From Brassica napus (Eukaryota; Streptophyta; Magnoliopsida; Brassicales; Brassicaceae), in contig NC_063438.1 in assembly GCF_020379485.1 (NCBI RefSeq), positions 2,914,001 through 2,978,000 on the forward strand: a stretch of 64,000 bases of DNA, read 5' to 3'. The notes under the pieces are model-generated. The model saw only the letters and a program-made list of their open reading frames with translations. It was not told the origin of the DNA and searched no databases. Below are positions 9,735 through 23,037 of the stretch, piece by piece. A program made the translations under genes and the position numbers. Position 1 is the first letter of the stretch. Every line of letters begins with the position of its first letter.

Positions 9735-10503
9735 TTAATTATAATAAAAATTAATGAAATAAGATTTTAATGTAATATATGAAAGAAAAAAAAATCAGTT
9801 TAAGTTATGGTTAAATATTTTTTTGTAAAATTTTGTTTTCGTGAAATGAATAAAATGATCACTTTATTTGAAGTAATATTCAAAATAAATGATAAAATTA
9901 TCATTGCTTTGTTTACTTTTAATTAAAATTAGTTCAGTTCATGTGATCAGGTTTAGAAAATAGAAATCCAAAGATCTGACGGTGGATAACATCATCCTGA
10001 ACTAATACATAAACATCATTCTTCACGGGATCAGTGTCATTTTTCGTAACACTGTAGTTGAAAGATCTTCGACTTACCAAAACTGTTTTACCAAAAAAAC
10101 AATGTCATCTAAGTTAAAATGATGGAGTCCTAGTTAGGCTAGGTTTTGGACAAGAAGACATTGCATTTGATTATTGAAGGATGCTCAGGGAAATCACTAT
10201 TGTCAATGTTGCTCGTGGGGAATTTAATCGATGAAAAAAAGAGGTGTTACAAGTTTTCTATTGTACTAGTATTACTATTAGTCATATTGACAGGATTTGG
10301 TTAAATCTAATTTCAGGAAAGAACCAACGGTTAATCAAAAAGTAGAACATGTTTTACTAAATCAATAGTGCACAAGACCAGATCCAAAGATACATAAACA
10401 TATGTGTCTAAACAAAGTTTTGAAACGGAAACAACCATGAATGCGTTCTTTCACTTGTGCACACACACCTAAAGCTCAATTGACGAGAAACAGAAACCAA
10501 CTC
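9735..10503. other. Intergenic, no gene seen
   Basis: AT-rich sequence between CXE9-like and the end of SAP18. Arabidopsis has further genes (nucleotidyltransferase URT1 and a hydroxyacid reductase, from memory) at this collinear position; I see no coding trace of them here. Confidence 0.6.
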
Positions 10504-11740
10504 TCAGTAGATAGCCACATCCAGATAATCACCAATCTACAAAAAGAAAAGATGAATAATTGCAGTTATAGCTACCAAGTTTTGATTATAAAGGTTTTCA
10601 AAATCTTATGTGTATGTGTGTTATGTTTCAACTCTTTACCTCGAAATGAAGGTCAGCGAGTGTTTTACTGTCATCTGGTTGCTTTCGGTTTGGATAAGAC
10701 ATCGTCTGACCAACCTTTTATCAATCAACCAAAAAAAAAAAAACAATCACAAGATCAGTCCATGTGTTCTTGGTATCATAAGCAAAACAAGACAACAACA
10801 AGTACAGCGAACTAAATCTGAATGATCATAAGCATGGGAAGATCCCTAATCGATGCATATATGATTTAAGCATGCTTCATAACCCAACTATAACGAAAAG
10901 ACAATGCTCAAGCTAGTGTATAAACATTACTTTCTCAAATCTCTGAATCACTGATAGCTAATCCTACTACTAAAAAGAGTGGCAGAAAAGCACAGAAGAA
11001 CGCATCATCTTTATCAAGAATGTGAAGATGATAAAAATAATTTCACCTGTCTGACAATAAAGCGGCCATTCTTGTCTGGATAAACAAACGCAAAAGACAA
11101 CCTTGCATCTCTTCTCCTAGCTGCTACAGACACTTCTTTGACCTGTAACAAAAAAAAAAAACGTGGTTTTACTCTCTATATTCCCTTTGTATGCAATTAG
11201 AAAACCTCCAAAACTCAAAAAAAAATCAAACAGTGGAAGAAAGTGGCTTCTTTAACTAAAAGATTACACCTTTTTCAAACAATATACAATAGGCACATCT
11301 ACTAAAGAGACTACATACCAAATCTGTTAACTCGCGAAGATTAGCATCTTTCCAAGTGTAGATTTGAACTTCATCCTTAGGCTCTTTGCCTCTCACAGCA
11401 TAATCTTCCTTCGTATGATGACCACCCGTCTGCTAAAGCATTGATAATATGCGATTGGTAATCAATACGTTAAAAGGAAGAGACTTTGGAGAAAAGACGA
11501 ACCTTGGTGAACACACGAAGAAGCAGGGGACATGTCTGCAATTCGAAATAGTAGAATCAGTGAGTTCAATTATAAACCCTAGAAAAAGATTCTCCACGGA
11601 TACGAGATTGTGAATCGAATACAAACCTTCTCGCGATCGACAGGTTCGGTTTTAGGGCGAGGAGGTTGTTGATTAACGCCTCTCGCAGGCGGCGGCGGCA
11701 ACGGCCTACCACCACCTTGTCTTCTCGCTGTTTCAGCCAT
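10504..11740 (-). CDS. SAP18: SAP18 homologue, histone deacetylase/ASAP complex subunit
   Basis: Six minus-strand exons: 11740-11627, 11535-11503, 11429-11319, 11142-11047, 10714-10640, 10536-10504. They join in frame with GT-AG introns to 153 residues (Arabidopsis At2g45640 has about 152). The N-terminus is Arg/Gly/Pro-rich (residues 1-33); the rest is the ubiquitin-like SAP18 fold with CPLLLRVFTK, HHTKEDYAVRGKEP, DEVQIYTWKDA, LSFAFVYPD and the C-terminal GDYLDVAIY. SAP18 links the Sin3-histone deacetylase and ASAP/exon-junction complexes in the nucleus; in Arabidopsis it works with transcriptional repressors. Two substitutions from the Arabidopsis protein stand out in exon 5: VGQTM for VGETM and LHFE for LPFE. 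The start is fixed by homology and by a CT-rich leader. Three site II (TGGGCC) motifs lie about 90-140 bp upstream. Confidence 0.93.
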
Positions 11741-11827
11741 CTCTCTCTCTCTCTCTAACGCTCTCGAAAATCTCCGACGAAGGTATTGTAGTTGTAATGT
11801 CCCAAGAAGAGTGATAGGATTGCTTTA

Positions 11828-11878
11828 GGCCCATTACTATTTAACTTAAATGGGCCTTTTCTAGATTAATATTGGGCC
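11828..11878. promoter_or_regulatory. Site II (TGGGCC/GGCCCA) cluster upstream of SAP18
   Basis: GGCCCA at 11828-11833 and TGGGCC at 11851-11856 and 11873-11878. TGGGCY site II elements are typical of promoters of constitutive plant genes and are bound by class I TCP proteins. Assignment to SAP18 is by position only. Confidence 0.5.
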
Positions 11879-11879
11879 T

Positions 11880-14803
11880 TTATATTATTTCTTTGTCGAG
11901 GGCCCTTTTATAATACTGTGGTTATCAACACTGTGGCTCTAACTAAAAACAGAAACATGCAACATATATTAGTTTAACGAAAAAAAAAACTTCTCATGAA
12001 ATGTTAATATAGTTCACATATTTCTTCTTTATTTGATTTTCTTTCAATATCCCGTTGTCAATCGATACTTTTGACACATCAGAATAGTTATCTAACAACA
12101 TGAAGAAGAAAACATCGATACCAATCCAGACTTATCGTTTGTATTGACTGGTATCTTTTTGTTCTCAGTTAATTTTAACATTCATTCAAAATTTCTCACT
12201 GAATGAAGAGCATCATCTACAATTGGGTATATTATATATAACCAAAGTAAACCGCGCAACAATTATACTTACCGGCCTACCCGGTATAAGCCAGTCAAGT
12301 CAATACAAATGATAATAATGTATAATGAGACTTCACGTGCCCTCCTAGATCCTAAAATAAAACTATATGCTGGTTTTTTTGCCAATTTCCTTTTGCTTCT
12401 TTTTTTTTTTTTGTTCACACATTTTGCTTCTTTCTCTCTTTTGTTCACACTTTGCTTCGTTCTCTTTTTTTTTGTCGAGCTTCGTTCTCTTGTTATAGTA
12501 TAATGGTAAGAAAAGCATATGACAAAAAAGAAAAGAAAACGGGGTCATTGATTGCTTTGATGTTTCAAGAACGTCGTATTCATAACGATAAGGCGCAGTG
12601 ACCCTACACTCACATGAAGCTGCAGTGCTATCTCCACAAGAATGCGAGGATATTAATATTTTTCAAATAACATTTGGTGAGGAAATTAATATACAAGTAA
12701 ATATATTACTATAAAGTGAAAAGTATGAAACTACAAAGACTACCAGATCTTCTTTGCTTCCCTTTCCGAATTTGGCATGCCCGAACTCATATCTTCACAA
12801 ATAGATCATTATTCAATATTTTCTTTTGTTTCTGTGAGACATATACTGATGTTTAATTCACGTGGCTTGTTTTTTTCAAAGGAAATACTAAATAGTCGAG
12901 ATTCGAGTACTATAATGCTGTCTACCATGTTCTATGAAACTCGTCCGAAACATATATAGTTTTTATCTCATCAACATACGACTTTTCCTTTTTTATTTTC
13001 TTGGATTTGACACAACGAGGATGGTTTGGTCAGTGTCCTTTGTTTTCCTTTTGCATGTACAGTTGTAATAACTTTCGAAACATATAGACCAACAAGCTTT
13101 CATTTTCTTTAACAAGTTCTAATTACTTAAACAGCTATATGTTAGTGCATTTATGGGTTCTTAATTTTGTTGAGGTATATAAACCATAAGTGTAGTATAA
13201 CTCTGGATTTGTGGAAGAATTTGTTGAGAAATAAAATAAAACAGTTTAGGCAATTAATGCATGGTTATTTATTACTCGTTTGACAATGTTAAAAGCTTTG
13301 AGTCAGATTGGTTATATAAATAGGTTAAAAAATATATAATATATACGATATACACACACATTTAAGCTTTAATATCCACGTATATCTTCAACTTGATTTA
13401 TGGATTACGATTATATAGATGTTAAACTGTTAACTAAATAGTATCATTGTTTGTTGTTCCATGTGATGATTCTCTGTTCGTTCGCTAATTTGTGTGCTGT
13501 TCCTCCAATAGATGGGAGTATCTAACAGAAGCAAAGAAACATAAGTGACGGATCCATTGATTTTCTTAAAAATTGTGAAACCTCGGACAAAGGAAGAGAA
13601 CTTCGTTATTTTTCTAAATCTGTGTAAAAAATGATGAGGTTTGAATTTTTTTTTTCTTACTAGAAGACCATAAAGACTGACACGTTCACTGGCATATCAA
13701 AATTATTACATGTGACGACTATATTTTAGGGAAGCTTCGCTAGCTCGTTAGCCAAAACTAATGCGAAGTTTTTTGACCTTTTTTACTAAAAAAAAAGCAA
13801 ATGATGTTTTTTTTTTACTTGAGGAGGCAAAAACTATAGTTGAGCTGATGTGGTAGAAAATAAGTTAAACTGTCAATCAGGTATTAAGTTATAAAGTGAA
13901 CCTTCATCAACAAAATAAAAACTGATATAAATCATTCAGCTATTAGCATTAAAAATTCAAATCTAATCTTGTAAACAAAATCAAATTAGATTGAATCCAT
14001 ATATGCATATAGGGGAATATTTCAAATCATTTATAGTGGAAATAGCGTGAGCTTCGCTTATTGTACTTGTTTACCTAACATCTTACTATTATTAACCAAA
14101 TATGTGAAACCTCCAAAAACGACGATGAATTTTCTGCGATCCTTTTGACCAATTAAATTTTCAAATATTGGTAGAACTTAACCAGCAGTAATTTCATACG
14201 TAATCAACATCGTTCAATTTAGGTTATATAAACATTCTAACTAAATATGGTAATATACTGAGCCACTGCTATTTAATTAAATTATTTGTAACGGCGATTA
14301 CCTTTATAAAAATTTAAGAGATCAATGCTTCACCCGAGTAGACAACCGATTTTTATGTTTAGTAGCTAATATACCAATTAGTTATCATGTAATAATAAAA
14401 AAAAATTCCTGACCGTGAACATGAACTATAACATTTGAAGAAAAAAACTGAATTCGTTTTTTTTAGGCAACAAAAAACTGATTTCGTTTGAATTTGAAAT
14501 ATCAAGCTCTTTGGAAAGCAAAGAATAATATAGTTATTAAAAAGTGAAAATAATTGAACTTCTAGTGGTCCAACTGTTACAAGAAGATTTCCATTCTGAG
14601 GTATTAACTAAAATTACGAGAACATAGTTATCATTTTGCTCCATCAAAATTGACATCATTTTTAGTTTATTTATTTCTAATTTCTATTTCTAAAAATTTA
14701 TCATTTGTTGTACTACTTACTTAGTACAGTCGAGAAACAATAATTAATGATATTTAATCAATCACCATTTTAACCTAAAAGGGTTTTACCTATTTATATA
14801 TAT

Positions 14804-14841
<38 letters not shown>

Positions 14842-14945
14842 CACGTTATCGTGTACGATACAATATATTCCTTTGATATACTTCAAAAAGTTACTAGTTC
14901 CTGATAAGAGAAGAAATCAGAATCAAGAAAAAGGAGAGAGAAAAT
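11880..14945. other. Long AT-rich intergenic region upstream of AGL6
   Basis: About 3 kb with no convincing gene. It contains poly-T runs (12395-12470), many stop-dense short ORFs, and a (TA)n tract at 14811-14839 about 110 bp before the AGL6 start. It presumably holds the AGL6 promoter. I did not find a coding remnant or RNA gene. Confidence 0.6.
14811..14839. repeat. (TA)n microsatellite in the AGL6 promoter
   Basis: 29 bp of uninterrupted TA/AT directly preceded by TATATATACACACA. It ends about 106 bp upstream of the AGL6 ATG and could vary in length between lines. Confidence 0.9.
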
Positions 14946-16807
14946 ATGGGAAGAGGGAGAGTGGAGATGAAGAGGATAGAGAACAAAATCAATAGGCAAG
15001 TGACCTTCTCAAAAAGAAGAAATGGTTTGTTGAAGAAAGCTTATGAGCTCTCTGTTCTCTGTGATGCTGAAGTTGCTCTCATCGTCTTCTCTAGCCGTGG
15101 CAAGCTCTACGAGTTCGGCAGTGTCGGGTATATTTCTGCTCCTTTGCACGATCTTCTTAGCTCTTTATATATTTCAATAAAGTTAGGTTTCTTATAAAAC
15201 TAATTAAATGGGCTCTTTTATCACTAGCTATATCGTACGAATACGATTAAAAAAATGATCAAGGCTTTATCTTGTGGGTATTCTTAAAGGTTGTGTCTTT
15301 TATCCTAAGGTAACTAGGGTTCATCGTTATACTTTATCTCAGTACTCCCTCTCTCTTAGATCAATTATCATAAGCCAATGTGTCCGTCCGTACGTTTTAC
15401 TTTGTTATTTGATTTTTTTTTTTATAATTTGGATCTGGATTCTTTGGTCTTGAAGAAACAAAATCCAAATGGTTAGGGAAAAACAACTAAATTAGGGTTT
15501 CCTTTCGTTGGTCTTTGTCGTAAGAAAGAAACTCTAAACATAATTGAGCTAAAGATCTCTCGCGTGTAATAATCTTTTTAAATTTAATTTGCAGAGTTGA
15601 AAGAACTATTGAACGGTATCATCGTTGCTACAACAGTTCTGTGACCAATAATAGACCTGAAGAGTCTAAACAGGCACGTATATATACGTACTTTGACTTT
15701 GGTTTATACAATAGATGATCTTGATTATATATTTATACAATAGATGATCTTGATTATATATTTATACAATATATAACGTTCACTTCAAATTCTCTTGCTA
15801 CTATATGCTTTTCTATATAATTCTGTATTTCTATATGGTGCAGAACTGGTGTCAGGAGGTGGCAAAGCTGAAAGCCAAATACGAATCGCTTGTTCGCACT
15901 AATAGGTCTAGTAACAGTTTACTAAAGACTTAGAAGTTATATAGTAATCATGATCTTCTGCTATACATATTATATATATAACTGAATAGTTGACATGTGT
16001 TGATATTCATGCTAATTATCAAGGCATTTGCTTGGAGAAGATATTGGAGAAATGGGCGTGAAGCAACTGCAAGCGTTGGAGCGGCAGCTGGAAGCAGCTC
16101 TTACTGCGACTCGACAACGGAAGGTTGTATCATCTAGACCGGTCTTGTTTCATTTCCAATCATATGTTCATGAAGACTAAACCAAAATTAATCTTGCAAC
16201 TGATATATATGCAGACACAAGTTATGATGGAAGAAATGGAAGATCTTCGGAAAAAGGTAAGTTACATATAAATGTTACATAGCAAATTGATACATGTATT
16301 TTTCATATACCAATCAATCTACTTTTGAAATGGTAGGAGCGGCAACTCGGAGACATAAACAAACAACTCAAGATTAAGGTTTTCACTTTAGGTCTCAAGA
16401 TTATCATTTTTGTAGAAAAATAACTAAGTCGTTTATGATTTTAATATGTTTGCCAATAGTTTGAAGCCGGAGGCCATGCTTTCAAATCCTTTCAAGACTT
16501 CTGGCCAAACTCGGCAGCATCGATGATGGCCGGTGATCCTAACAATTCTAAATTTCCGGTTCAGCCTTCTCATCCTGATTCAGTGGATCGCAACACCGAA
16601 CCCTTTTTACAAATAGGGTACGTAACAATTTTCCATTTTTCTTCGTGTTGTGAAAATGGATAGAAGTTATGTATTGATTATAAGACTAGTTTGGTACTTG
16701 TATACATTAGGTTCCAACAACATTACTACGTGCAAGGTGAAGGGTCTTCGGTACCAAAGAGTAATGTGGCATGTGAGACTAATTTCGTCCAAGATTGGGT
16801 TCTTTGA
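14946..16807 (+). CDS. AGL6: AGL6 MADS-box transcription factor (MIKC type)
   Basis: Eight exons: 14946-15127, 15595-15673, 15844-15905, 16024-16123, 16215-16256, 16337-16378, 16460-16617, 16711-16807. The sizes 182/79/62/100/42/42 are the classic MIKC pattern. They join to 253 residues (Arabidopsis AGL6, At2g45650: 252). The MADS domain is residues 1-60 ([14 protein letters not shown]...), then the I region, a K domain (about 90-170, heptad Leu) and a C-terminal domain ending DWVLs-type with EPFLQIGFQQHYY, the AGL6-II motif. It binds CArG boxes in the nucleus; in Arabidopsis it promotes flowering and affects axillary and floral organs. Intron 2 begins with GC (15674-15675), because the nearest GT (15678) would shift the frame. 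Intron 2 also holds a 29-bp tandem repeat. It faces SOC1 tail to tail, 2.2 kb apart. Confidence 0.96.
15711..15768. repeat. 29-bp tandem repeat in AGL6 intron 2
   Basis: A 29-bp unit beginning ATAGATGATCTTGATTATAT is present at 15711-15739 and again at 15740-15768. It lies wholly within intron 2. Confidence 0.9.
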
Positions 16808-18329
16808 CCCTTTGTTGACTAGATCACGATGCCAATGTCACTCCAATTTCAGCTCTAAAGTTGGACACTTCAATTAGAATTGTTTTTTTTATAAGAAAAA
16901 CTTAGTTTTTATCACTGGTGCGTTACTTAGTTCGAACTCGTGTGAGTGTGTCCAGTATCCGCATGTATGGATTCCTTAAACATTTTAACACGTTTGTTTT
17001 TCTGACACTCATTTTCATACGAACTGAAATTTAATTCCAAAACAGTAAGTAAGCTGTGACTAACTATGAACGAACCCCAAGCAACGCTTTTCCAAAAGTA
17101 AGCAAAAAGTTAAACTAAATACGAACGAATCAAAAAAAAAGGCACATAGTATCCTTGGAATAAATCGCGATGGTTAAGCTGGACCTACTTTATCGTTACA
17201 TAATTTGAGTTTGGCAAACGTCACTGATCTGTCTTTTTCACAAGTCCTCGTATTATTGATTTTTGCTATTTTATGTTTCCAACTAAAAAAGTTACAATGG
17301 AAGCCCCACCCACCCGTTTATGACTGGGGCTATTATCACAATGTAAGCCTATTTTATAAGTAGGCCCTTACATAATATAAGAATAGGCCCAAATCTGTGT
17401 CTAAACGCACGTGCCAATGCAATATCTCTTTCATGTACAGTACATCTATTATCCAAACATGTTTATTACAACATTATATACGCTTCAAAACCCTATTTTT
17501 CTCTGTAATTCTAAAAAATCGAGAGGTAATGTTCATAATAATGAATTTTACTACTACTTACATTCTATACATTATATGTTTTTTCTATGCTTCAAGTATT
17601 ATTAAAATTAAATCGTTAATAGCTTTTGCTATTAGTATTATACTATTGGTTACTCTCTAAAACACCGATGTATAGATGTATAAACGGTGCATGTTCCTAT
17701 ATTTGTGTAAAATTTTAGATACAAAGTTATAATCAGGAAAGTATGTAGAATGTAATTACTGTCCAGATAGTAACTTTACTAGTATGCATACTGAAGAACC
17801 GCCTAAAGGAATAGAGTCTCAAAATTAAAAATTCGAATTTCATTGTCTAAGAAACAATCTCTGATGTTGCGGGGTTGACTGAACTAAGTCATTTGTGTTC
17901 TAGTTGTTTCTGACATATTATGGATAAATTAAGATCTGAAATTTCATTTTAAAAAAATATAACAAATTCTCGAGAAAAAATTTAGTGACTAAGTTTAAGG
18001 TTTTAGTCGTATATGCATGGGCCGAGATCATTGAATCTGAGTATTAGTTCATCTCCAATCCATAACACTATTTTAATGTAATTTTGGCACTAAATTTTTT
18101 TAAAGTCTTCAACCACAATATCAAATATCACATTAAATCATTTTTATATCATTAATGAAGATTCTCTTGGTTGATAATTTTGATAAATATTAATTATTTT
18201 TATGAATAAAATGTATAAATTAATATTAAAATTGTAACTACAATACTATTTCTATTTTAAAATGTTTAAATTAAACTATGTGTTTAAAATTAATTTATAT
18301 TTATATATAAATTAATATGAAATATTAAT
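16808..18329. other. Intergenic between AGL6 and SOC1 3' ends
   Basis: AT-rich, with short spurious ORFs only. From about 18048 (CTCCAATCCATAACACTATTTT) the sequence resembles the left part of a MITE whose right part is the repeat at 18330-18520. A TGGGCC-type motif is at 17390. No gene seen. Confidence 0.55.
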
Positions 18330-18520
18330 TAAATTAAATATAAAAATAACTATGATATATTTAAAATATTTAAATTGTGAAATAATCATACAAATCAATG
18401 TAAAAACATAATTAAATAATGCATCGAATAAACAATTTTGATATAAATTAAGAATTTTTTTTTTTGCTGTTGCTACAGTGTGTGCATCAAATATAGTGTA
18501 GCACTATAACAAAAAAAAAT
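18330..18520. repeat. Dispersed MITE-like repeat, copy B
   Basis: Matches 8037-8240 over about 190 bp, ending CAGTGTGTGCATCAAATATA-GTGTAGCACTATAAC. Just outside, a CTAATCCA-type string (in reverse, 18549-18556) mirrors CTCCAATCCA at about 18052. The complete element may therefore be about 510 bp (18048-18560) with short imperfect inverted ends. Ends and target duplication are not proven. Confidence 0.6.
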
Positions 18521-19051
18521 CACACCAAAATGCAGCTGCATTCCGTTGGATTAGAGAGAAGAAACATCACATCTGTCACTATTTTCACGTTTTACTGTGC
18601 AGTTGGAGTTGACCTTACTAATAATAACTGAACTTGAAATAAGCTTGAATCAATTTGCTCACCAGTTCTCTGTTGGCGACAAATGCGTAAAGAAAAATAA
18701 AGCTGCAGGGTCTTTATATACTTATACTCTCGACTCGGGAGGGCTAGGAGCAATGAGTTATACATAGGTATTCCTGATTTGGAGGGAAAAGCCTGAATTG
18801 ATATATACATAAATACATAATAATAAAACTTGAACATGAGCAATAAACATAATTAGATTCTACAGAGGCAAGTATACAATAATATAATGGATACATAACA
18901 GAGGCAGTTCAGTTTAAAGAAGAGAGTGATAGAGAGAGAGAGAGAGAAAGAAGACAACAAGAGACGCAGCTTTAGAGTTTTGTTACTTGTACTTATACAA
19001 CAAGCCCGTTTTTACGCTTTATTTTGTTTTTGTTTTTGGAGAGTGGCTTGT

Positions 19052-21494
19052 TCACTTTCTTGAAGAACAAGGTAACCCAATGAACAACTCTGTCTCTACT
19101 TCAGAACTTGGGCTACTCTCTTCGTCACCTTTTCCACTTTCTTGGTTCTTATTCGACCAGACTTCGATTTCATGAGATCCCCACTGAAATAAAAAAATAA
19201 GTATTAATATATAGACACAAGACCAATAGATGCAAAGAAGATAGAACAAACACATAGACGATCAAGGTCATGAGTCATGACGATCGAATAACCCTAAAAA
19301 AAAGAACCAAACTTTTAACTATCATAAAAGAATAAAAGAAACGGTGTGCAAGTGCAATCCTAACTTTGGAACCATATGGGATATTCGTTTTTAGAAGAAA
19401 ATGTGAAAGTGAAACCCTAACTAGAGAACAATAAGATATATATATTCGTTTATAGAATATATTGTACCTTTTCAGTGAGCTTCTTGTTTTCTGCAGCTAG
19501 AGCTTTCTCCTGCAAAGTTTATTCCAATAGTAAAAAGCAAGCACAAGAAGATTATCAAGTTGGAGTATTCCTCCAGTTGCGTCTCATTACCTTTTGCTTG
19601 AGCTGCTCAATTTGTTCCTTAAACACTTGAGTCTAAAAGAAACGAGTAACTAAGTTAGAATTATGAGTGCTTCAATAAAAATCATAATGTGGGGATGATA
19701 TATATACCTTTCTTGCTCGGATACATTTGACACTTTTCTCAAGTTGTTGCTCAATTTGCTGCAGCTCCTCTATCGAACATGATCCTATGCCTTCTCCCAA
19801 GAGTTTACTAATTATAGTAAGAAAAGACTTACTACGATCAAACTCTTACTATATGATGTATATACAATAATTCAAGTCTATGATGTGTTTGTGTTGGATA
19901 ACCAACCGTTTGGAAGCTTCAAGTTGTTCAATTTTCTTCATCATGTTTGCTGCTTCATGTTTCAAATGCTGTAGGTTAAATCACAAAATGTTATTGCATG
20001 TGATTATCTTTAATATGTAGGTTAAAAGTGACATTGAGTACTAATATGTGACGTTGAGATTCTGTGTATTATACTTTTTCTTATGCCAATTTATTTTTGT
20101 ATTAAAAATTAGCACACAATATCATAATTAACCTGCAAATTTTCTTCAGAAACAGGTTTGGTGCTGACACGATCCTTGGTATGCCTCAGATAACGATCTA
20201 TGGTATCTTGCATACTGTTAAAACATTGAAAACAATTTCACAGATTGAATAAGCACAATGCAAGAAACCAAATCATTTTTTCTTGAACTCAGAAGTTACA
20301 AGTTAAGAACATAAAAACTTTCTTAGGTGAAGATATCACAAGTCTTAAGGACATAACTTAGGAAGTCGTATACTATATGGTTTTTCCCCCAATTTTTTGG
20401 AAAACCCAAAAACATGTGAGTCTCTTTACTTTAAATTAAGTAGGTTGAGAGAAAGAAGTACAACAAATCGTCTGAAACATCTGATCAAAAGCAGGCCTTT
20501 TCTATTTACAGATGTAATGATTCATCAAAAGTACATTTGGTTTCCCTTCTACCCAACAGTAAAAGATAAGTTCTTTCTAATTCTCAAAACAGTCTACATT
20601 TAATTCTGGTTTGAGTTTCACAGCAAAAAATTAGGTAGAGAAACAGTAGGAACAAAACATGCAATTTAACTGAACGATATTAGGAATGAGCATGAAATAA
20701 AACGTGCCTGATTTATCTTTCAGGACTGATATAAAAAAAGTTCCTAATTACCAGTTAGAGCAATCTATAATTTTTTAAAGCAATGACAAAGCAGATTGGT
20801 TCAACCAGATTGTGTATCATGTCAAAACAAAAGAATGCTAATTGCAACATAAATATCATTTTTGAACGAACCAAGAAAGAGTTTAATACAAAACTCAAGG
20901 AGTTGTCCAGTGTGTGATCATGATCTCTAATAAAATCCAAGATGATCAATTGTACATACATACATATAACAAGTGCAAAGTACTTGCCAGAGAATTCTTT
21001 TGTATTTTAACTTTTATCATAACTCATAACTAAATATGAGAAAGAGACATCTAGGAGGATTAAAAAGATGATGTAGTAGTTAAAAAGAAATAAATAAGAT
21101 GATGTACTTGGTTTTACTTTAATAATAGACTAACAATTGTAGAAACCAAGAAACTCACTTAACAGTTAACACTCTCTCTAAGCAAACGTCAAAGAGATGT
21201 GATTCCGTAAACCGCCAACAGATCCATATATAAACCAAGGTATATAAGCAAAAAAAATTATCTATTTTCTCTGTAGATGATTTATATATATAGTATAAAA
21301 AGGAGAACGTACTTGGAGCTGGCAAATTCATAAAGTTTTGCCTTAGGAGAGAAGATGATCAGAGAAACTTCAGCATCACAAAGAACTGAGAGCTCAAAGG
21401 CTTTTTTCAGCAAACCATTCCTTCGCTTAGAGAAAGTCACTTGTCTGCTTGTTGCATTCTCTATTCGCTTCATCTGAGTTTTCCCCCTCACCAT
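19052..21494 (-). CDS. SOC1: SOC1/AGL20 MADS-box flowering integrator
   Basis: Seven coding exons on the minus strand: 21494-21313, 20214-20133, 19968-19907, 19807-19708, 19632-19591, 19509-19468, 19183-19052 (182/82/62/100/42/42/132). All introns are GT-AG and the protein is 213 residues (Arabidopsis SOC1, At2g45660: 214). The MADS domain (1-60) has PKAKLYEF where Arabidopsis has PKGKLYEF, a change I recall from Brassica SOC1. The K domain is intact, and the C-terminal SOC1 motif [16 protein letters not shown] is present. SOC1 integrates photoperiod, vernalisation and gibberellin signals in the shoot apex, often dimerising with AGL24. The first coding intron is about 1.1 kb. The leader probably starts near 22200 (CT-rich tract, TATAA-like site at about 22170) with an intron in the 5' UTR, as in Arabidopsis. 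A CArG-like string TTTTGGAAAAATAG lies at 22417-22430. Confidence 0.96.
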
Positions 21495-22673
21495 TTTTTT
21501 CTCCTTGTTTAGTTTCCCTTTCAAAACAAAACTATAGTCATACACATAAAACGACCTATTCATTCAAAAAAGGAGGTTCATGATCAAAATATGTTTTCCC
21601 CTAGGATTTGATTGATGAAGTCAACGAGAAATGAAGATGATTAAGTACCCGAAAAGCAAATCAATATAAAGTACACATCTATTAGTTTGTGACATGGATT
21701 GCTTAAAAACGAATATGAAGGATGCAATTTTAATATTGTTATTGGAATTAATTGAAAGATGCAGTACCCTTTCTTGAGATTTAGCCGAAACAAAACAAAC
21801 CATAATAAAACCAGATACAAACATCAAATCGAACAAAAATTAAAGCAGATCCATCAGATTAATCCAAGATTATAAAGCAAAAAGTAAGAAAGATCATGAA
21901 GGAGAGGTCATACCAGTGGCCAAAAGGGTTAATAAATATAGAAAACCTAACCACGAAGCTTGTACGGGAGATTAATAGAAGAGTTAACTAAGAAGCAGGA
22001 TTGTGTATAAATAGGAAGATATAGGAGACTTATACAAGCATTAACGGAGGAGCTACGAGAAGAAGAAAAGAAAAGAGAAACTAGATTCTCTGCGAAAGGA
22101 AGGATCTTTTTATGGAAGTAACAAAAGAAGTAGTAGTAGCTTTCCTCGTTCCATCTATTTGTGTGTTATAAAGGAAACAAGAGACAAAACTCACACACAC
22201 TCCTCTCTTCTCTTCTCTCTCTATCTCTGCTTTCTCTTAAAAAGATCCTCTTCTCGTTGTAGTTATGGTAAATGGTGTGGAACAATTATTTTCGTTTTAC
22301 TTTTTCTTTCTTTGAAAAGTATTTAAATAATATTAAAAATATTGGCATAAAAGGAAGAGAAACTAGTAATATGTGTCGCAAATATGATGGTCGCTTGAAA
22401 CCTCATCCTTTACTTATTTTGGAAAAATAGCCACAAAAAGGACCAAAATAGCATATTTTGATATATATGGAAATATTTACCTACACATCTTTTTCCCTTC
22501 ATAAATATCTAGAATTGATGTTTAATAAGATTTTTAAAATCATTTTTTTAAGTGTGGACACAAACACCCTCTCGTACATATATGCCCCCACATGAAATTA
22601 ATCTGAAATTAAGGATATTTAATATATATATATAATTCTAATATAACAGGCTAGAGTTATGATGTGTTACCTG

Positions 22674-22869
22674 AAAATGGTGTCGTCACATGAAGATTGG
22701 TCAGTTTTTGCTACACATATGGAGGAGTTTTGCCGCAGTAATACATATATCAAGAGTACAAAACACAATGGCGGATAAGCTTGCACGAGGTGCGAGGAGT
22801 TCTCCTTCAGCTATGTTATATATTGATTTCATACCTCCGGTTTGGCTTTCCGATCCGGTGGCTCCTTAG
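22674..22869 (+). mobile_element. LINE (non-LTR) RNase H-like domain fragment
   Basis: Translation gives KMVSSHEDWSVFATHMEEF, then after a frame change QNTMADKLARGARSS and PPVWLSDP before a stop at 22867-22869. ADxLARGARS followed by PPVW is the usual C-terminal RNase H-like end of Brassicaceae LINE polyproteins. Only this tail is present, with a frameshift near 22745-22760. It lies upstream of SOC1. Confidence 0.7.
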
Positions 22870-23037
22870 TAGAGTAGTTTATTATGCTGTAAAAAAACAA
22901 TCCAATATTTTGTGTACTTAGTCTTTGCAGATGAATATCATAAAAGTTTGGGATCTATTGATAACGCAGATGAATATATCACAAGACCATCATTATAATA
23001 TTGTTAATGAGAGACCGATGTTGAGAAACTTCTAATG

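Noticed and set aside
12487..12520. tRNA-like string GTTATAGTATAATGGTAAG
   Set aside because: Resembles the start of tRNA-Asp, but no anticodon arm, B-box or acceptor-stem partner follows.
16650..16877. 75-codon plus-strand ORF at the AGL6 3' end
   Set aside because: It reads the last AGL6 exon in the wrong frame.
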